A DNA stretch of 64,000 nt, taken from assembly GCA_034440575.1 (NCBI GenBank), contig JAOTOL010001348.1, positions 352,001 through 416,000 on the forward strand, written 5' to 3'. This document shows, piece after piece, positions 22,062-33,640 of the stretch. Below the pieces are notes generated by a model that saw only the letters and a program-made list of their open reading frames with translations, had not been told where the DNA came from and searched no databases. A program made the position numbers and the translations under genes. Position 1 is the first letter of the stretch. Every line of letters begins with the position of its first letter. This stretch comes from Imbricaverruca yamaguchii (Eukaryota > Arthropoda > Thecostraca > Neoverrucidae).

Positions 22062-25000
22062 CAACCTTCCTCATTGGGGTACTCATGCTTTTTTCAACTT
22101 TTAATATGGAGAGACAAGTTCCTCCACAAATTTCACATTGGCAACTACTCCTCTCATGATGTTATGCAGAAAAACAATTAATTTTGACGACTTCTCATAG
22201 ACAATATGCTGTTTATCTGCCGATATTGAGGTACATTTGTGGGCACGGGTATAATTGAATCGATCACTCAAATGATTGGTAAGCATCACGTGAATTCCCA
22301 AATATTTGTAGCTGTTCCACGTGCAGTTGTGCTGATCTCTGCCGATTTTCCACAGCTGACTGACAACAGAAGCCGCTACAGCGGGGGACGCTGGATCATA
22401 GAAGGATAGCAGAAGGATGCTAAAATTGCGTCCACAAAATGCTCTCGGTAATAAATGATATGGGGAGCCAGGTTCTCTGAAGACTCATTTATGCCAACAT
22501 GTTTGTATTTGATAGTAGAGAAAGTACGGCTATATCTGTTGCCTAGCGGTGGCGAATGCAGAGGCACAGGAGGAACCCCTGCACAGAGGCCCGCTGCACG
22601 TCCACGCAGATGGAGCGCCCTCTCACTGGAAGCAGGCCCATCCAATACGTGCAAGGCATCCTATGATCCTTTATTTAAGCAGAAGGTGCCCCTCTGGGTG
22701 CAAAGGTCGCTCCTGCAGAACGCTCGACTGCGAATACCCTGTCAGCCCTGCAGGAAGACAATGTGCCCCGCTTGGAAGTAACAGTATCCCTCGGTGTAGA
22801 CAATGTGTTCCTAAGGGTAGAAGAAGTGCCCCTCTGGGTAGAAAAGGTGTGCCTCTGGGTAGAAAAGGTGTCCCTCTGGGTGGGAAAGATGCCCCTCTGG
22901 ATGTAAGAGGCGCCACTGCAGAAAACTGCACTGTGAACACCCCACCAGTCCCGAAAAAGGAAAGATTCTGAAAATCAGTGGCGCCCTTACCGAAAAAAAA
23001 CTATGTTCCTCCCAGAGGAATAGCTTCCCTTTATCACTGAAAGAACTTGTGATACAAATTTGTATCTTGATCTTGATAGCTTGCTGATTATGCTGAACAT
23101 TGGATCGTAAGCAATTAAACGTGTTTAAGATTACTCGTTTTGTGTGATCAAATACATGTCGGTAGAAAGAATAGTGAATATTTCCGGTTCTACAGAAGTA
23201 GCACCAGCGGGTAAAATAGGATTTGTAAGTTCAGTAAGCTGCAAATGAGGATTGTATGCTTCAATGTTGGCAGAATCAAATAGTGTGAAATTGGTGTGAA
23301 AGGTGTTTCGTGCACTGTCTATGAAACCAGATCTGTAGTCGCCTGTGCTATTACGGACGACGGTGTCATCTATGGTATGTACCGTTGCTTGTGGGTTTGT
23401 AATGGTTATATTTTATATTTTAGTGCCGGAGTGATCTAAATGGGGAGCGTCCTGAAAAAGCCCGATTGATGGTCCTATTTCGCTTACAGGTGTTTGAAAA
23501 GTGCGTTGCCTTAAATAAAATGTCTATGAATGACCCCAAGCATCACGTATGTTGCAGCGGGTCCGGGGCAGGTCCAAGGTTGCGGTTAATTATATAGTAT
23601 TTGTAGCCACCAAGTGCATGGTTCGTTGGATTGTGTGCGTGCATGACGTTGGTACCTCTAAATAACTTGACCTAAGTAGATCGACCGCCGCGAGCGTGAA
23701 TTCATATGTAGTATGAATATGTAGTATTCACGCCGCAATACTGAGTTGACGAGAAGGGCAGTTTTAAGGTGTCCGTTACTTTTTTATGGAGGCTTCATGG
23801 GTGAGGTGATTGGTGTTAGGTGGCAGAACTTCGGTACGTATTATTGCGCAACGCGCATTGTTAACATGTGGCAGTGTAGTAGTAATATGATGAAGACGAG
23901 AATGGACTGCACATACATGCTCGCGTGGTTGTTTGCTGGTCTTGTTCCTTAGGCTGTTAGGCTGGTTGATTGTGGTCGGTATTTTAATGCGAAACGTGTT
24001 TTCAGAAATCGCATACAGCTTGGAACACTACACTGTGATGCGTGTTACGACTGTGCAGCTGAGCCAGCTGGTCGTCGAGAACACGCACCCACAGTATTGG
24101 TCTGGATGCCGTTAGTATCTTCCGAATGTTATTTTTCTTGTTGCAATGGCGGGTGCAACTTCACGAATTCACCAGTTCGTTTTGTGTAAGGGTTTGTTGG
24201 TGGAACCGCCTTAGATACCGCTTCTGAAAGTGTATTTCAAATTTTAGTTGATGCTTTGAACAAGGGAAATGTCTGGGTTGCATTGTAAATGCGAAAACGT
24301 CTGAAATTTCGTTGACTTGGCCTTTTAAAGTTATGTATCGTGTAGCTGCAGCGGTTAAGAAATGGTCATCAATTTAATGTGGCAACAATAGCTATCATGA
24401 ATGTCTCTGCCGATTGTCCAGTCAAAATCGTTGGCCAGGGCCTAAAGGCCAATATATAAATCGGTGGCAGTTTTTGTATGGCGTCTGAGGTGAGAAAAAA
24501 AATGTTGGCTCTCCAGTGTTCAGTATTAATAAATTGTATCTGTCTAAAATATATACAGCAATGCGTCTGCGTATATCTGCATGTGTGCATGTTTGGTCCC
24601 GAGCCACACTATGAGCGTTAGAATGTGAAAATGAAATGAAAAGGATTTTGAAATGCGCTATGAGGTTTTCTAATTGTGACGAAATGTGTTATGTTTGTGC
24701 GGTGGAATATTGGATGGAACAAACATATATATTCCTACTAGGAACTCGCTGGGCGCTAAATGACCAAACCTGGTCGATGCGCCCTAAAGCTCAAATAGCC
24801 AACCAACCAACCAACCATGGACTCGCAGAGTGGAAGTTGCCGACTGTAAAGGTGAAGTTAGTGTAAATTGTGTATGTGGAGAAAGGATAAATGTTGATGT
24901 AAAGAGTGTGATACCGCCACTGTGATATGATCCTCCGACCTCGTCGTGGCGGTACAGGAAACTATTAAATAAATAGAAATTATACTGATCGGAAGGGAAA

Positions 25001-25247
25001 AATGTTTGTCGAAGTGTAGTGAGAATTTGATTAATGATGCTATAGAATGCTTTCATATCTGCCAATTTGAATATTAAACTACCGCAATTTCACCGCATGA
25101 ATAGACATAAAAAGATGTTTGCCTACACTTTTCGGTGCATGTCGAATCCAAACCTTGCGCTCCTTTACGACGCATTCAGCCGCTAAGTTACATAGCGCCG
25201 CCAACCTATCACGCCGATTGGTCGCGGGTGGACTCGCTGAGCGCCGT
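22062..25247. other. Spacer between the 7SL copies, left part
   Basis: Mostly AT-rich unique DNA with no supported gene. A weak 24-bp repeat (CCTCTGGGTAGAAAAGGTGT, about four copies) lies near 22815-22905. The ORF-like stretch around 22550-22970 comes from that repeat and shows no domain. Confidence 0.4.
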
Positions 25248-25345
25248 CTGTTGTGAGATTCGAACCTTCGAACCGTCGTAATCTTGATCTTGCGATCAAG
25301 AGTACGACGATCTACCAACTGATCTTCTGCGGCCTCGCATGTCGA
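25248..25345 (-). repeat. tRNA-like SINE head with an extended hairpin arm
   Basis: On the minus strand there is an A-box-like GATCAGTTGGTAG and a B-box GGTTCGAATCTC, the two internal Pol III promoter elements of a tRNA. The region where an anticodon arm belongs is a long hairpin: CGTCGTA pairs with TACGACG, then TCTTGATC pairs with GATCAAGA around a GCAA tetraloop (25274-25309). No normal anticodon loop exists, so this is not a working tRNA gene. A tRNA-derived SINE fragment is most likely. Confidence 0.5.
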
Positions 25346-25488
25346 ACCCACGCTCAAAGTTCCAGTGTTCACGCAGATTGTGTATGGGCGATCCAGGCGG
25401 ACCCACCAGAGCCTTCCGGCGCCTGACCGACCAGTGACCTTGGGGAGATCTCTGGCCACAGTGGCCGGCCATAGCCGCGGGGGATGCC

Positions 25489-25802
25489 CGCCGGCTGGCG
25501 GGAGTCGGCCGGGTCACGTGGGCGCCGGCTGGCGGGAGTCGGCCGGGTCACGTGGGCGCCGGCTGGCGGGAGTCGGCCGGGTCACGTGGGCGCCGGCTGG
25601 CGGGAGTCGGCCGGGTCACGTGGGCGCCGGCTGGCGGGAGTCGGCCGGGTCACGTGGGCGCCGGCTGGCGGGAGTCGGCCGGGTCAGGTGGGCGCCGGCT
25701 GGCGGGAGTCGGCCGGGTCACGTGGGCGCCGGCTGGCGGGAGTCGGCCGGGTCACGTGGGCGCCGGCTGGCGGGAGTCGGCCGGGTCACGTGGGCGCCGG
25801 CA
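25489..25802. repeat. 34-bp minisatellite with regular CACGTG E-boxes
   Basis: Nine copies of a 34-bp unit: GGGTCACGTGGGCGCCGGCT then GGCGGGAGTCGGCC. The palindromic E-box CACGTG recurs at 25515, 25549, 25583, 25617, 25651, 25719, 25753 and 25787; the copy at 25685 reads CAGGTG. Copies are otherwise almost identical, so the array is young or homogenised. Confidence 0.97.
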
Positions 25803-26785
25803 GCCGGTGGACGTGCCGGGCTCGACTGGCGGCCAGCTGAAGAAGAGTGAGGCTGATCCGCAGCTACTCACGGGAGTGGCCTGACAGTTGTCACTCGACG
25901 GTGTTTCGCATCCGTGGCTGGTATTAGTCTTGTGAGCGGTGTCGGGCCGGGAATCGAGTCAGTTTCAGTGGAAGCAGAAGCGTTGTTAACGCAGGGGGTG
26001 GAAGGGGCTGCTGGCCACCTGGGTGTAAGTTTAGTGGAGGGGAGGGGGTGACCTCGGCGGTCCGCCGGACCTGATGACAGGAAACGCCGGCGGTGACCTT
26101 GATGGCACAAACTTCTTTGTTCTGTCGTCAAACCGGAGAAAAGGGTGATGTGGCGAGATGGTCAGAGGTGTGGCAGTTAATGCTTGCTGCACGTAGAGTC
26201 AGAATACCGTGATTCCCGGCACATGGAGCATCGGGCTGGCAATCAAGCCATCCGAGTGGATTTGGAATGAAGACACGGACTTGACGAAGGTAGCCGGCGA
26301 GGGGAATTTTGGGACGAATGATGGAGCTAAAGGTAAAGACCGGAAGACTCGTGCCACGTTTCTGGCCGTCTTTAACGGAAGTGATGCGGCGGACGTGGGC
26401 TGACCCCTCCGGCCTGAGCTTCGCCTAAATATCCGACTCGGACATGAAGCGGAGCTCCGGCGCGAAGATCGTGCCCTTGGTGGTGTTGCGATTGGTGTGG
26501 GGAGAGTGACGGTGACGGATTTACCACAAAATCTGGTGGTGCAGAGAACAGCTTTTTGGGCTCGGGATCGGGTTTCGATGATTAGGGTTCCGTTGGCAGG
26601 AGCTTCGATGTCAGGATTGACTAAGGGGCTGATGAAGATCGAAAAGCAGATCAAGAAGTTTTTTTAGTTGGTCAGTTAATGTTAACACGACGGAAGGGAA
26701 CGGTTTCGTCTAAATGCTTCACGGCTACGTAAGAAACGTAGAGGAGACATCGAGGTAGAGTTCGGTGGATTGGATAGGGTAATGC
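25803..26785. other. Spacer with a possible decayed coding stretch at 26209-26665
   Basis: The plus-strand frame from 26209 is open for about 150 codons except for one TGA (26401-26403) and ends at TAG near 26665. Its content (for example KVAGEGNFGTND and LTKGLMKIEKQIKKFF) looks more protein-like than the surroundings, but I recognise no family. The antisense frame is also open, so composition alone could explain it. It might be a remnant of a mobile-element protein. Confidence 0.25.
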
Positions 26786-27076
26786 TGAGAGGGGAGTGGT
26801 CTGGTTCGAGCATGCTGGGAGGGCGTGGTCTGATTCGAGCATGCTGGGAGGGTGGGGTCTGATTCGAGCATGCTGGGAGGGTGTGGTCTGGTTCGAGCAT
26901 GCTGGGAGGGTGTGGTCTGGTTCGAGCATGCTGGGAGGGCGTGGTCTAGTTCGAGCATGCTGGGAGGGTGTGGTCTGGTTCGAGCATGCTGGGAGGGTGT
27001 GGTCTGGTTCGAGCATGCTGGGAGGGCGTGGTCTAGTTCGAGCATGCTGGGAGAGTGTGATCTAGTTCGAGCATGC
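26786..27076. repeat. 29-bp minisatellite, about ten copies
   Basis: Unit parts: GGTCTGGTTCGAGCATGCTG and GGAGGGTGT. Small variants are GGGCGTGG, TAGTTCG and GATTCG. It contains a GCATGC palindrome. Open frames on both strands (for example ACSNQTTPSQHARTRP) are repeat translations. Confidence 0.96.
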
Positions 27077-28315
27077 GGCAGCGGCGCGGAACCCGATGGA
27101 TTGGTCCAGATCACGAGACGTGGTCATGGTATTGGGACGATCAGGGCCAGGTGAGCTTCTATGACGTCATCCAAATGAATAGTCGGGCGCGGGTCATCAG
27201 TCGTTGAACTAAGTGAGGGAGCACCAGGGGCAAAGTCCGTGGTCGCGCGATGGTCGTTAGGTATGGGCAAAGGTCGGAATTCAAATTCGGAGTCCGGTGG
27301 CGAGCTGGGATCGACATCCTTTTTTGCGTAGTATCCCCATCATGTGGAAAACACCGAACCCAACAAAGTCTGCGGAACACAAAGATCAGGCGGATCACGT
27401 GGGACAAAAGTACAATGACGACGTTTAGGGACTGGTGGCACCCCACAATACACGAAATGCGACGAAGAGCGACGGGTGTCGTCCCTCGAAAACAAATATA
27501 GACGGAAAACTGCGAGATCAGCAGTCAATCAAGCCTCTTGGCACGGTGGAATGAGCAGGAAGCTTGGGCAAGAAGCAATGTGTGCACGAATAGTAGTGAA
27601 CACTGCGTGTCTGTCGAAATTTCGCGAAACTTGTTTTCAGCACCTGGCGAGGGGAACTGGTTTCAGCACCTGGCGAGGGGAACTGGTTTCAGCACTAACA
27701 CGCAGGAAGTTCTCGAAATGTCGGGGGAAGGAATAGAAAGGAGTCAGGAATTGGGTTGAAATATCAGCACATAAATATGCTTAAGAAAGGCTTGGACTAC
27801 ATGACGAAACTAGGAAGTGCCACAGAAATTTATTTAGGGTGTTCCTGTATGCTAATCCTATGGGGACAACTGTTGATTCATGATATGCTTACAATCCTAT
27901 GCTCTTTACTTATTGCCTTAAACGCGAAGAGTTTGTTAATGTAAGGATATTAATCATCAGGTGATCAGCTATGTAAGATGCCACATAGCTCTTTTTGTAT
28001 CACCAAGAGATTTGAAGAAAACAAATTATCATCATGTTCAAAGTTTTAGCCCCCGGCTGAAGGGTCAGTTGGCAGCTTGCCAGATAAGGTCGGAGAGTTG
28101 TTACTGGGGCGGTCGTGTCGGTGCATTGACGGCACGTTAAACTTTCTGTCAAAATTATGCCGTAATACTGGAATTCATGGATCGGGTGATGGGGCCAGTG
28201 TTTACACAACAAGCTCTGCTTAATACTAGGACCCTGATTCATAAAACCACCCTTGCAAGAACTTGGACTATTTTTTTAAGTTGACAAATTACTGGTCTCA
28301 CAGTGCGGGAAGCTG
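27077..28315. other. Spacer between the 7SL copies, right part
   Basis: No gene recognised. A 26-bp direct repeat (CAGCACCTGGCGAGGGGAAC plus TGGTTT) occurs twice at about 27640-27692. Confidence 0.4.
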
Positions 28316-28620
28316 AAAAGAGTTTGGTCTCCCCCTATGGGCCGCCCCATGCCGCCGGCTCTCGGACTTACAGTATCCATCGCATTATCACAGTTGGGCC
28401 ATTATATGAGCTCGTTGCCTGAGCGACACCGTTTGCACCTGCCCATTCACCCCAGCGTTCCCATAGATTCACCGGTTGCGCCAAGTAGATGTCCGGACAG
28501 GTGCGGACGCCAGACCGTCTCGGCGGCCACAGAGCGAGGGCCTCGATCCCAGGAGATCCTCAAACTCACGCCTCCGTGTCGCCGGATTACAGGAGTGCGC
28601 CACCACCCCCAGCGGCGGGC
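28316..28620 (-). ncRNA. 7SL / SRP RNA gene, copy 2 (inverted)
   Basis: The reverse complement of 21756-22061 with only about four differences: one A/T change after CCGGTGA, one missing G in AATGGGCCC, and two changes in the GCGATTGATACTA segment. All landmarks of copy 1 are kept, including TGTAATCC, CAGGTGCAAACGG and the Pol III terminator (AAAA on plus at 28316-28319). The helix-5 pairing GAGTTTG/CAAACTC is intact. The two genes face each other with their 3' ends. Such identity implies recent duplication or gene conversion. The roughly 219-codon open frame antisense to it is a shadow, not a protein gene. Confidence 0.85.
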
Positions 28621-29095
28621 TCGCTTCGGCAGCTCGGTCCGGCCAACTTTAACCAACACGGAGCCCGCTCTGCCTGTCCAATGTACCTGCTGCGGGGCTG
28701 TACCAAGCTGCGACAACCGCCATAGTCGCCTCGAAGTACACGCCAGCAGCGAACCTCAACACACCAGACTCTGTTTTGCGGTACCAATTGCACCCAGACA
28801 CATGCAGGAGCTGCAAAGCCCACGTCGGTCGGTGTCACTTAGTGACACCGATATCAGCCTGACACACGCGTCAGGTCCGAAGCTCAAAGACGGGTGGCTG
28901 CTCAGCACACTGAAAACTGTGATGGCAGATAAGTCATGCTTAAACTGCGTGAATCTAACTGAACATGTTGGGCAGACAGTAGAGAGAGGGCGATAGAGCC
29001 GTCAAATGTGGTTAGAGGCGCACAGGAGCGTTGGATTGAGTTGGATTGGATTATGGGTAATTGGATTTTGGCTGATTGGATTGTGGCGGATTGGA
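28621..29095 (-). promoter_or_regulatory. Duplicated 5' flank of 7SL RNA copy 2 with simple-repeat edge
   Basis: Matches 21346-21755 in inverse orientation, with the same CGGTGTCACT/AGTGACACCG hairpin (28838-28858) and the TTAAA element about 30 bp before the RNA start. It lacks the 6-bp GACACC insertion seen in copy 1. The outer end (29035-29095) is a short TTGGATT-type tract corresponding to 21181-21345. Confidence 0.5.
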
Positions 29096-31889
29096 CCGGG
29101 TGGCAGCTGGTGTGCCCGGGGCCATGTCCGATGAGCCAGCTCAGTGGCAGCCCAGTACGATCCCTTGCTCGGCAGGCCACGATGCCGACGCCGATGCCGA
29201 TGCCGATGCCGTTGAGCCACGCTCGCCGATCGAACTCGTGACACGCGCGGCGGATGATGCTGTGCCGCAATGTCGCGTGCCGTTCAGTATCAACAGGGCT
29301 GGCCTCGTCCGGGGCTTATCTGCTTCACCTGATCAGCAATACCTTCACGTAATGCCGCCACGTGCCCTTCACCTGCCCTCCCCCGCGCCACTATTGCCAG
29401 CAATGTTCGCAATACAGGGGCGGATGTCGGTCAATAAAACGGTCCCCGCCGCCATCGATCGGTATTGTTCGTGGCCAGTTTTCCGTTGGGACCGATACGG
29501 GCAAGGGTGAGGCAGCAGGTGCGTGCGGCATCAGGAGTCAGGAGGGGACCTGGAGCGTGAGTCAGATTCAGAACGGTCGGCTACTGACAATGGCTTGCCA
29601 GAAGGTCAATTGCAGGTCAATGCCAGGTCGCACAAGGTGTGATAATGATCAGACAAGTTTCAGCTAAAATTGGGCAGCACTTGATGTGAACGTTCGGAGG
29701 ATGTAGCCAACTAATGAATTTAGTGACAAAGAATTTGCAAATATTGCGATACACTTTTATTAATTACTTTTCATAGCGGGAAAAAAAATATTCAAATAGT
29801 TTTATAAGCGGCAAAGTCACCGACAAATTATCAAGGTGTTATTACACACTCAGGTTTTCATTGCAGAGTGCATCCATGGTCAAGCGACATTAAATTGACT
29901 TTTTCGGTGGCAGTTTTTGGGTTGATGAACAGGTGAAATGATGAGAATCACCACGACGTTCTATAGAAAATCCGTTGCCCATCCATTTCCACCTGTCGTA
30001 TGTGCTTCCCCTCCAGAATATCAGGAGTGGTTGAATTGAGATCTTCTGAAATTGAGTCTCCCCACCTTATTCCATTTTGAAGCGCCAGACCTGACCGTGG
30101 GCAAAATGTGGCATAGCATTATATACGGACACATACATATATATATGTATATATACCATATATTATGTACATGACAAATACTATATAGGTACTCACCACG
30201 ACTTATTAACATGATAAGTATCTCCCGTGCGAGGAGACAGCTATCCAATCGTAGCAAAATCTTGGAAAGCATTCCTTCGGAACTCCACATGTATGCTTCG
30301 AAATGTAGGTGACAATAATTCAAACCCACGCGTGGAAATTGAAGCTTTTCCACCCAGCCAGTTGATTGCGTGAGCAAGAATCACGTGAGTAACGTCTGAG
30401 AGGTGGCCAAAGGTGCTATCAAAATATATTCCTTGAGTTTTTCTGACTTAGATCCGTGATATTTCTCCATGAAAGATTGTGGCAACAGATTAAAACGAAC
30501 AAAGAACAACAATTGAAGTGTTTACATCTGTGGTAGATATAGATAAAATTGCTGTGACGTTAATCAGTTAGTCTATTTCCGTCTATCAAGTGCCATGGAT
30601 GTAATACATAATATTACCGTAGGCAATTGTACCGTTCACTAAGTTTGTTATTGCCACATGCCGCATCGCGCCTGGGAATGAGGGTGGGATTGCGGGACAT
30701 CTGACACGTGCTTATTGCAGCGTTATTGGTTATATGCCCGTTGCTCAATTGACTTAAATACCAATATATCCTATAAACCTTTCCTTGCTGTGTATGTCGA
30801 AAATAACGATGTGACATGAACTATGAAAATGCCAGTTGTAATATCAGACTATGATCAATCGTTGTTATATCAATGATACAACGACAATTGTTTCCCTGCA
30901 TTAAGGTGACCAAATGGACGGTGGGAGGCCGGCTTTAACGTAAATTTCTTCCTTGTAACGTCATACGAATGATAATCATGTTTCAGAACATTTTTCGACT
31001 ATCACGTCGCCCCTTCTATGTCAATTTATTAGGACTAGGTATTATTATTTGTGATGACGTTCTCAATGGTAGTGCATAATTTATATCCACAGTTGCTGCT
31101 GTGGATATTGTATTGTTGATATCACCATAGTTACGATGATGATAGTAAGTGTCTTGATCCACTATCACTAGTAATATTATTCGTATGTTCGGTATGAATT
31201 ACCATTATTGTGCTTATGGTAAGTAAAACCAATAATACTCACCAATCGTATTGATATGTGCCATACTATTGTGCCCACTATGCTAGGAAATTGGATGTTC
31301 AAATTCGTTTTAAGTGCGCGAAGCATAATCATCAATGAGCTTAACTTCCGTTTTCAATAACAATGAGCATGCATAATGAACAAAAGGTTAATGTCGTCAG
31401 AAGGGAACCGGTGAGCTTGAAGGATGGACGCAGACGAAAAATAATTCGGGAATCATAGAGGTTCACACGCGGTTTCAATGGTAACGATATATAAATATAG
31501 ATTGAGGACAGAACTACTTTTGATATAAAGACCTGACCCTTCAATTCCTGACCGTGCGCAAAGAGTACAAGTGGGATACAGGTGGTAGATAAGTATAGGT
31601 GACAACTTGGTGCCATTGCTTGTGAAGCGATACGTAATAGGTTGGAAAATGCGGTGAAATGGAAGTGTCACTGGCGGAATGTTTGGGAAGGATCAGAACA
31701 ATGCATGAAATATAAAAATGCACTGCATTCAAGAACGAATTTATACAATAGTGCATGGATAGCTGGCGACCGCTTGTGCAAATTGCGCGCTTCGAAATAT
31801 AAATGCACTCACAGGCATAGGTGACGATATGCGGAAATCAAGTGGCGGTGCAATCCGAACAAGGATGAAAAAGACAAACAATAAATAGT
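29096..31889. other. Unique sequence, largely AT-rich
   Basis: A small CCGATG hexamer repeat lies at about 29180-29212, and TATA-rich tracts near 30130-30165. From 30.4 to 31.4 kb the DNA is AT-rich and unique. No exon, RNA gene or array supported. Confidence 0.4.
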
Positions 31890-32202
31890 ACAGATGGGCG
31901 GCGGCATGGTGCGGCAATGGTCGCCTCACCTGCCGCGGCTCCCTCCGCCGGCCGACACCGTCGAGTCTGCCGCTCAGTTTCGCCACCACCGCCGCCGCTC
32001 CGCACTGGACCACCTCTGCCGACGGACGCGTGCCGCGCCTACGTCACCTGTCCCCCCCCCCGCCCCTCCCCTTCGCGCGGCTTCCGGCGGGCGGGCGTCC
32101 TATCTCATTACACCGGCGAGGCGGCCCGCCCCCTTCCCCCTCCCCTTCCTCGGCGGCGGCGACGCGGCTCAGGCAGAGGCGGAGTCAGGCACGCTGCAAG
32201 GT
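31890..32202 (-). promoter_or_regulatory. CpG-dense stretch with a minus-strand splice-donor candidate
   Basis: About 300 bp of very GC- and CpG-rich DNA in AT-rich surroundings. On the minus strand GCGGCAG|GTGAGGCG (exon end 31930) is a strong donor match preceded by GC-rich sequence, as expected for a 5' non-coding first exon in a CpG island. It could be the start of the minus-strand cadherin-like gene, but nothing links them directly. Confidence 0.3.
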
Positions 32203-32665
32203 GAAGGGGAGGAGATATGTACCTGGTCAGGGTCAGACCGCGGTTTGTAGTATAAAGGGGACGTCAGGTGGAGATATGTACCTGGTCAGGGTCAGACCGC
32301 GGTGTACAGTATAAGGGGGACGTCAGGTGGAGATATGTACCTGGTCAGGGTCAGACCGCGGTGTACAGTATAAGGGGGACGTCAGGTGGAGATATGTACC
32401 TGGTCAGGGTCAGACCGCGGTGTACAGTATAAGGGGGACGTCAGGTGGAGATATGTACCTGGTCAGGGTCAGACCGCGGTGTACAGTATAAGGGGGACGT
32501 CAGGTGGAGATATGTACCTGGTCAGGGTCAGACCGCGGTGTACAGTATAAGGGGGACGTCAGGTGGAGATATGTACCTGGTCAGGGTCAGACCGCGGTGT
32601 ACAGTATAAAGGGGACGTCAGGTGGAGATATGTACCTGGTCAGGGTCAGACCGCGGTGTACGGTG
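32203..32665. repeat. 62-bp minisatellite, about eight copies
   Basis: Unit parts: GGAGATATGTACCTGGTCAG, GGTCAGACCGCGGTGTACAG and TATAAGGGGGACGTCAGGT. Copies are nearly identical except AAAGGGG/AAGGGGG variants. On the minus strand every unit has GACCAG|GTACAT, a good donor match. It abuts the CpG-dense stretch at 31890-32202. Confidence 0.96.
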
Positions 32666-32726
32666 GACTTGATGCGAGTTGATCAGATCAGTTGATTGTT
32701 GCGTTCAGGGCGCATCGGCCACTTTA

Positions 32727-33186
32727 GATATCTGCCGGCGTCCTGACACCTGCCGGCGTCCTGACACCTGCCGGCGTCCTGACACCTGCCGGCGTCCTGA
32801 CACCTGCCGGCGTCCTGACACCTGCCGGCGTCCTGACACCTGCCGGCGTCCTGACACCTACCGGCGTCCTGACACCTGCCGGCGTCCTGACACCTGCCGG
32901 CGTCCTGACACCTGCCGGCGTCCTGACACCTACCGGCGTCCTGACACCTGCCGGCGTCCTGACACCTGCCGGCGTCCTGACACCTGCCGGCGTCCTGACA
33001 CCTGCCGGCGTCCTGACATCTGCCGGCGTCCTGACACCTGCCGGCGTCCTGACATCTGCCGGCGTCCTGACACCTGCCGGCGTCCTGACACCTGCCGGCG
33101 TCCTGACATCTGCCGGCGTCCTGACACCTGCCGGCGTCCTGACACCTGCCGGCGTCCTGACACCTGCCGGCGTCCTGACACCTGGC
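32727..33186. repeat. 18-bp minisatellite, about 25 copies
   Basis: Unit ACACCTGCCGGCGTCCTG with sparse ACATCTG and ACACCTACC variants. As 18 is a multiple of three, CRRPDT and QDAGRC frames stay open over the whole block; this is a trivial consequence of the period. Confidence 0.97.
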
Positions 33187-33206
33187 TACGGAGACGTTCT
33201 GTTTAA

Positions 33207-33640
33207 AGCCGTCGGCCCTGTGGCCCTCGTCTGGAGGTGTGACACGTCTCACCGTCGGCCCTGTGGCCCTCGTCTGGAGGTGTGACACGTCTCACCGTCG
33301 GCCCTGTGGCCCTCGTCTGGAGGTGTGACACGTCTCACCGTCGGCCCTGCGGCCCTCGTCTGGAGGTGTGACACGTCTCACCGTCGGCCCTGTGGCCCTC
33401 GTCTAGAGGTGTGACACGTCTCACCGTCGGCCCTGTGGCCCTCGTCTGGAGGTGTGACACGTCTCACCGTCGGCCCTGTGGCCCTCGTCTAGAGGTGTGA
33501 CACGTCTCACCGTCGGCCCTGTGGCCCTCGTCTGGAGGTGTGACACGTCTCACCGTCGGCCCTGTGGCCCTCGTCTAGAGGTGTGACACGTCTCACCGTC
33601 GGCCCTGTGGCCCTCGTCTGGAGGTGTGACACGTCTCACC
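33207..33640. repeat. 43-bp minisatellite, about ten copies
   Basis: Unit parts: CGTCGGCCCTGTGGCCCTCG and TCTGGAGGTGTGACACGTCTCAC. A TCTAGAG variant (XbaI-like) alternates irregularly with TCTGGAG, suggesting multi-unit duplication. On the minus strand each unit reads CGACG|GTGAGACG, a donor-like string. Confidence 0.96.

Noticed and set aside
25248..25345. Functional tRNA gene
   Set aside because: A- and B-boxes are present, but the anticodon arm is replaced by a long hairpin and the acceptor stem does not pair.
32679..33288. CRRPDT and QDAGRC repeat proteins
   Set aside because: Direct translation of an 18-bp minisatellite.
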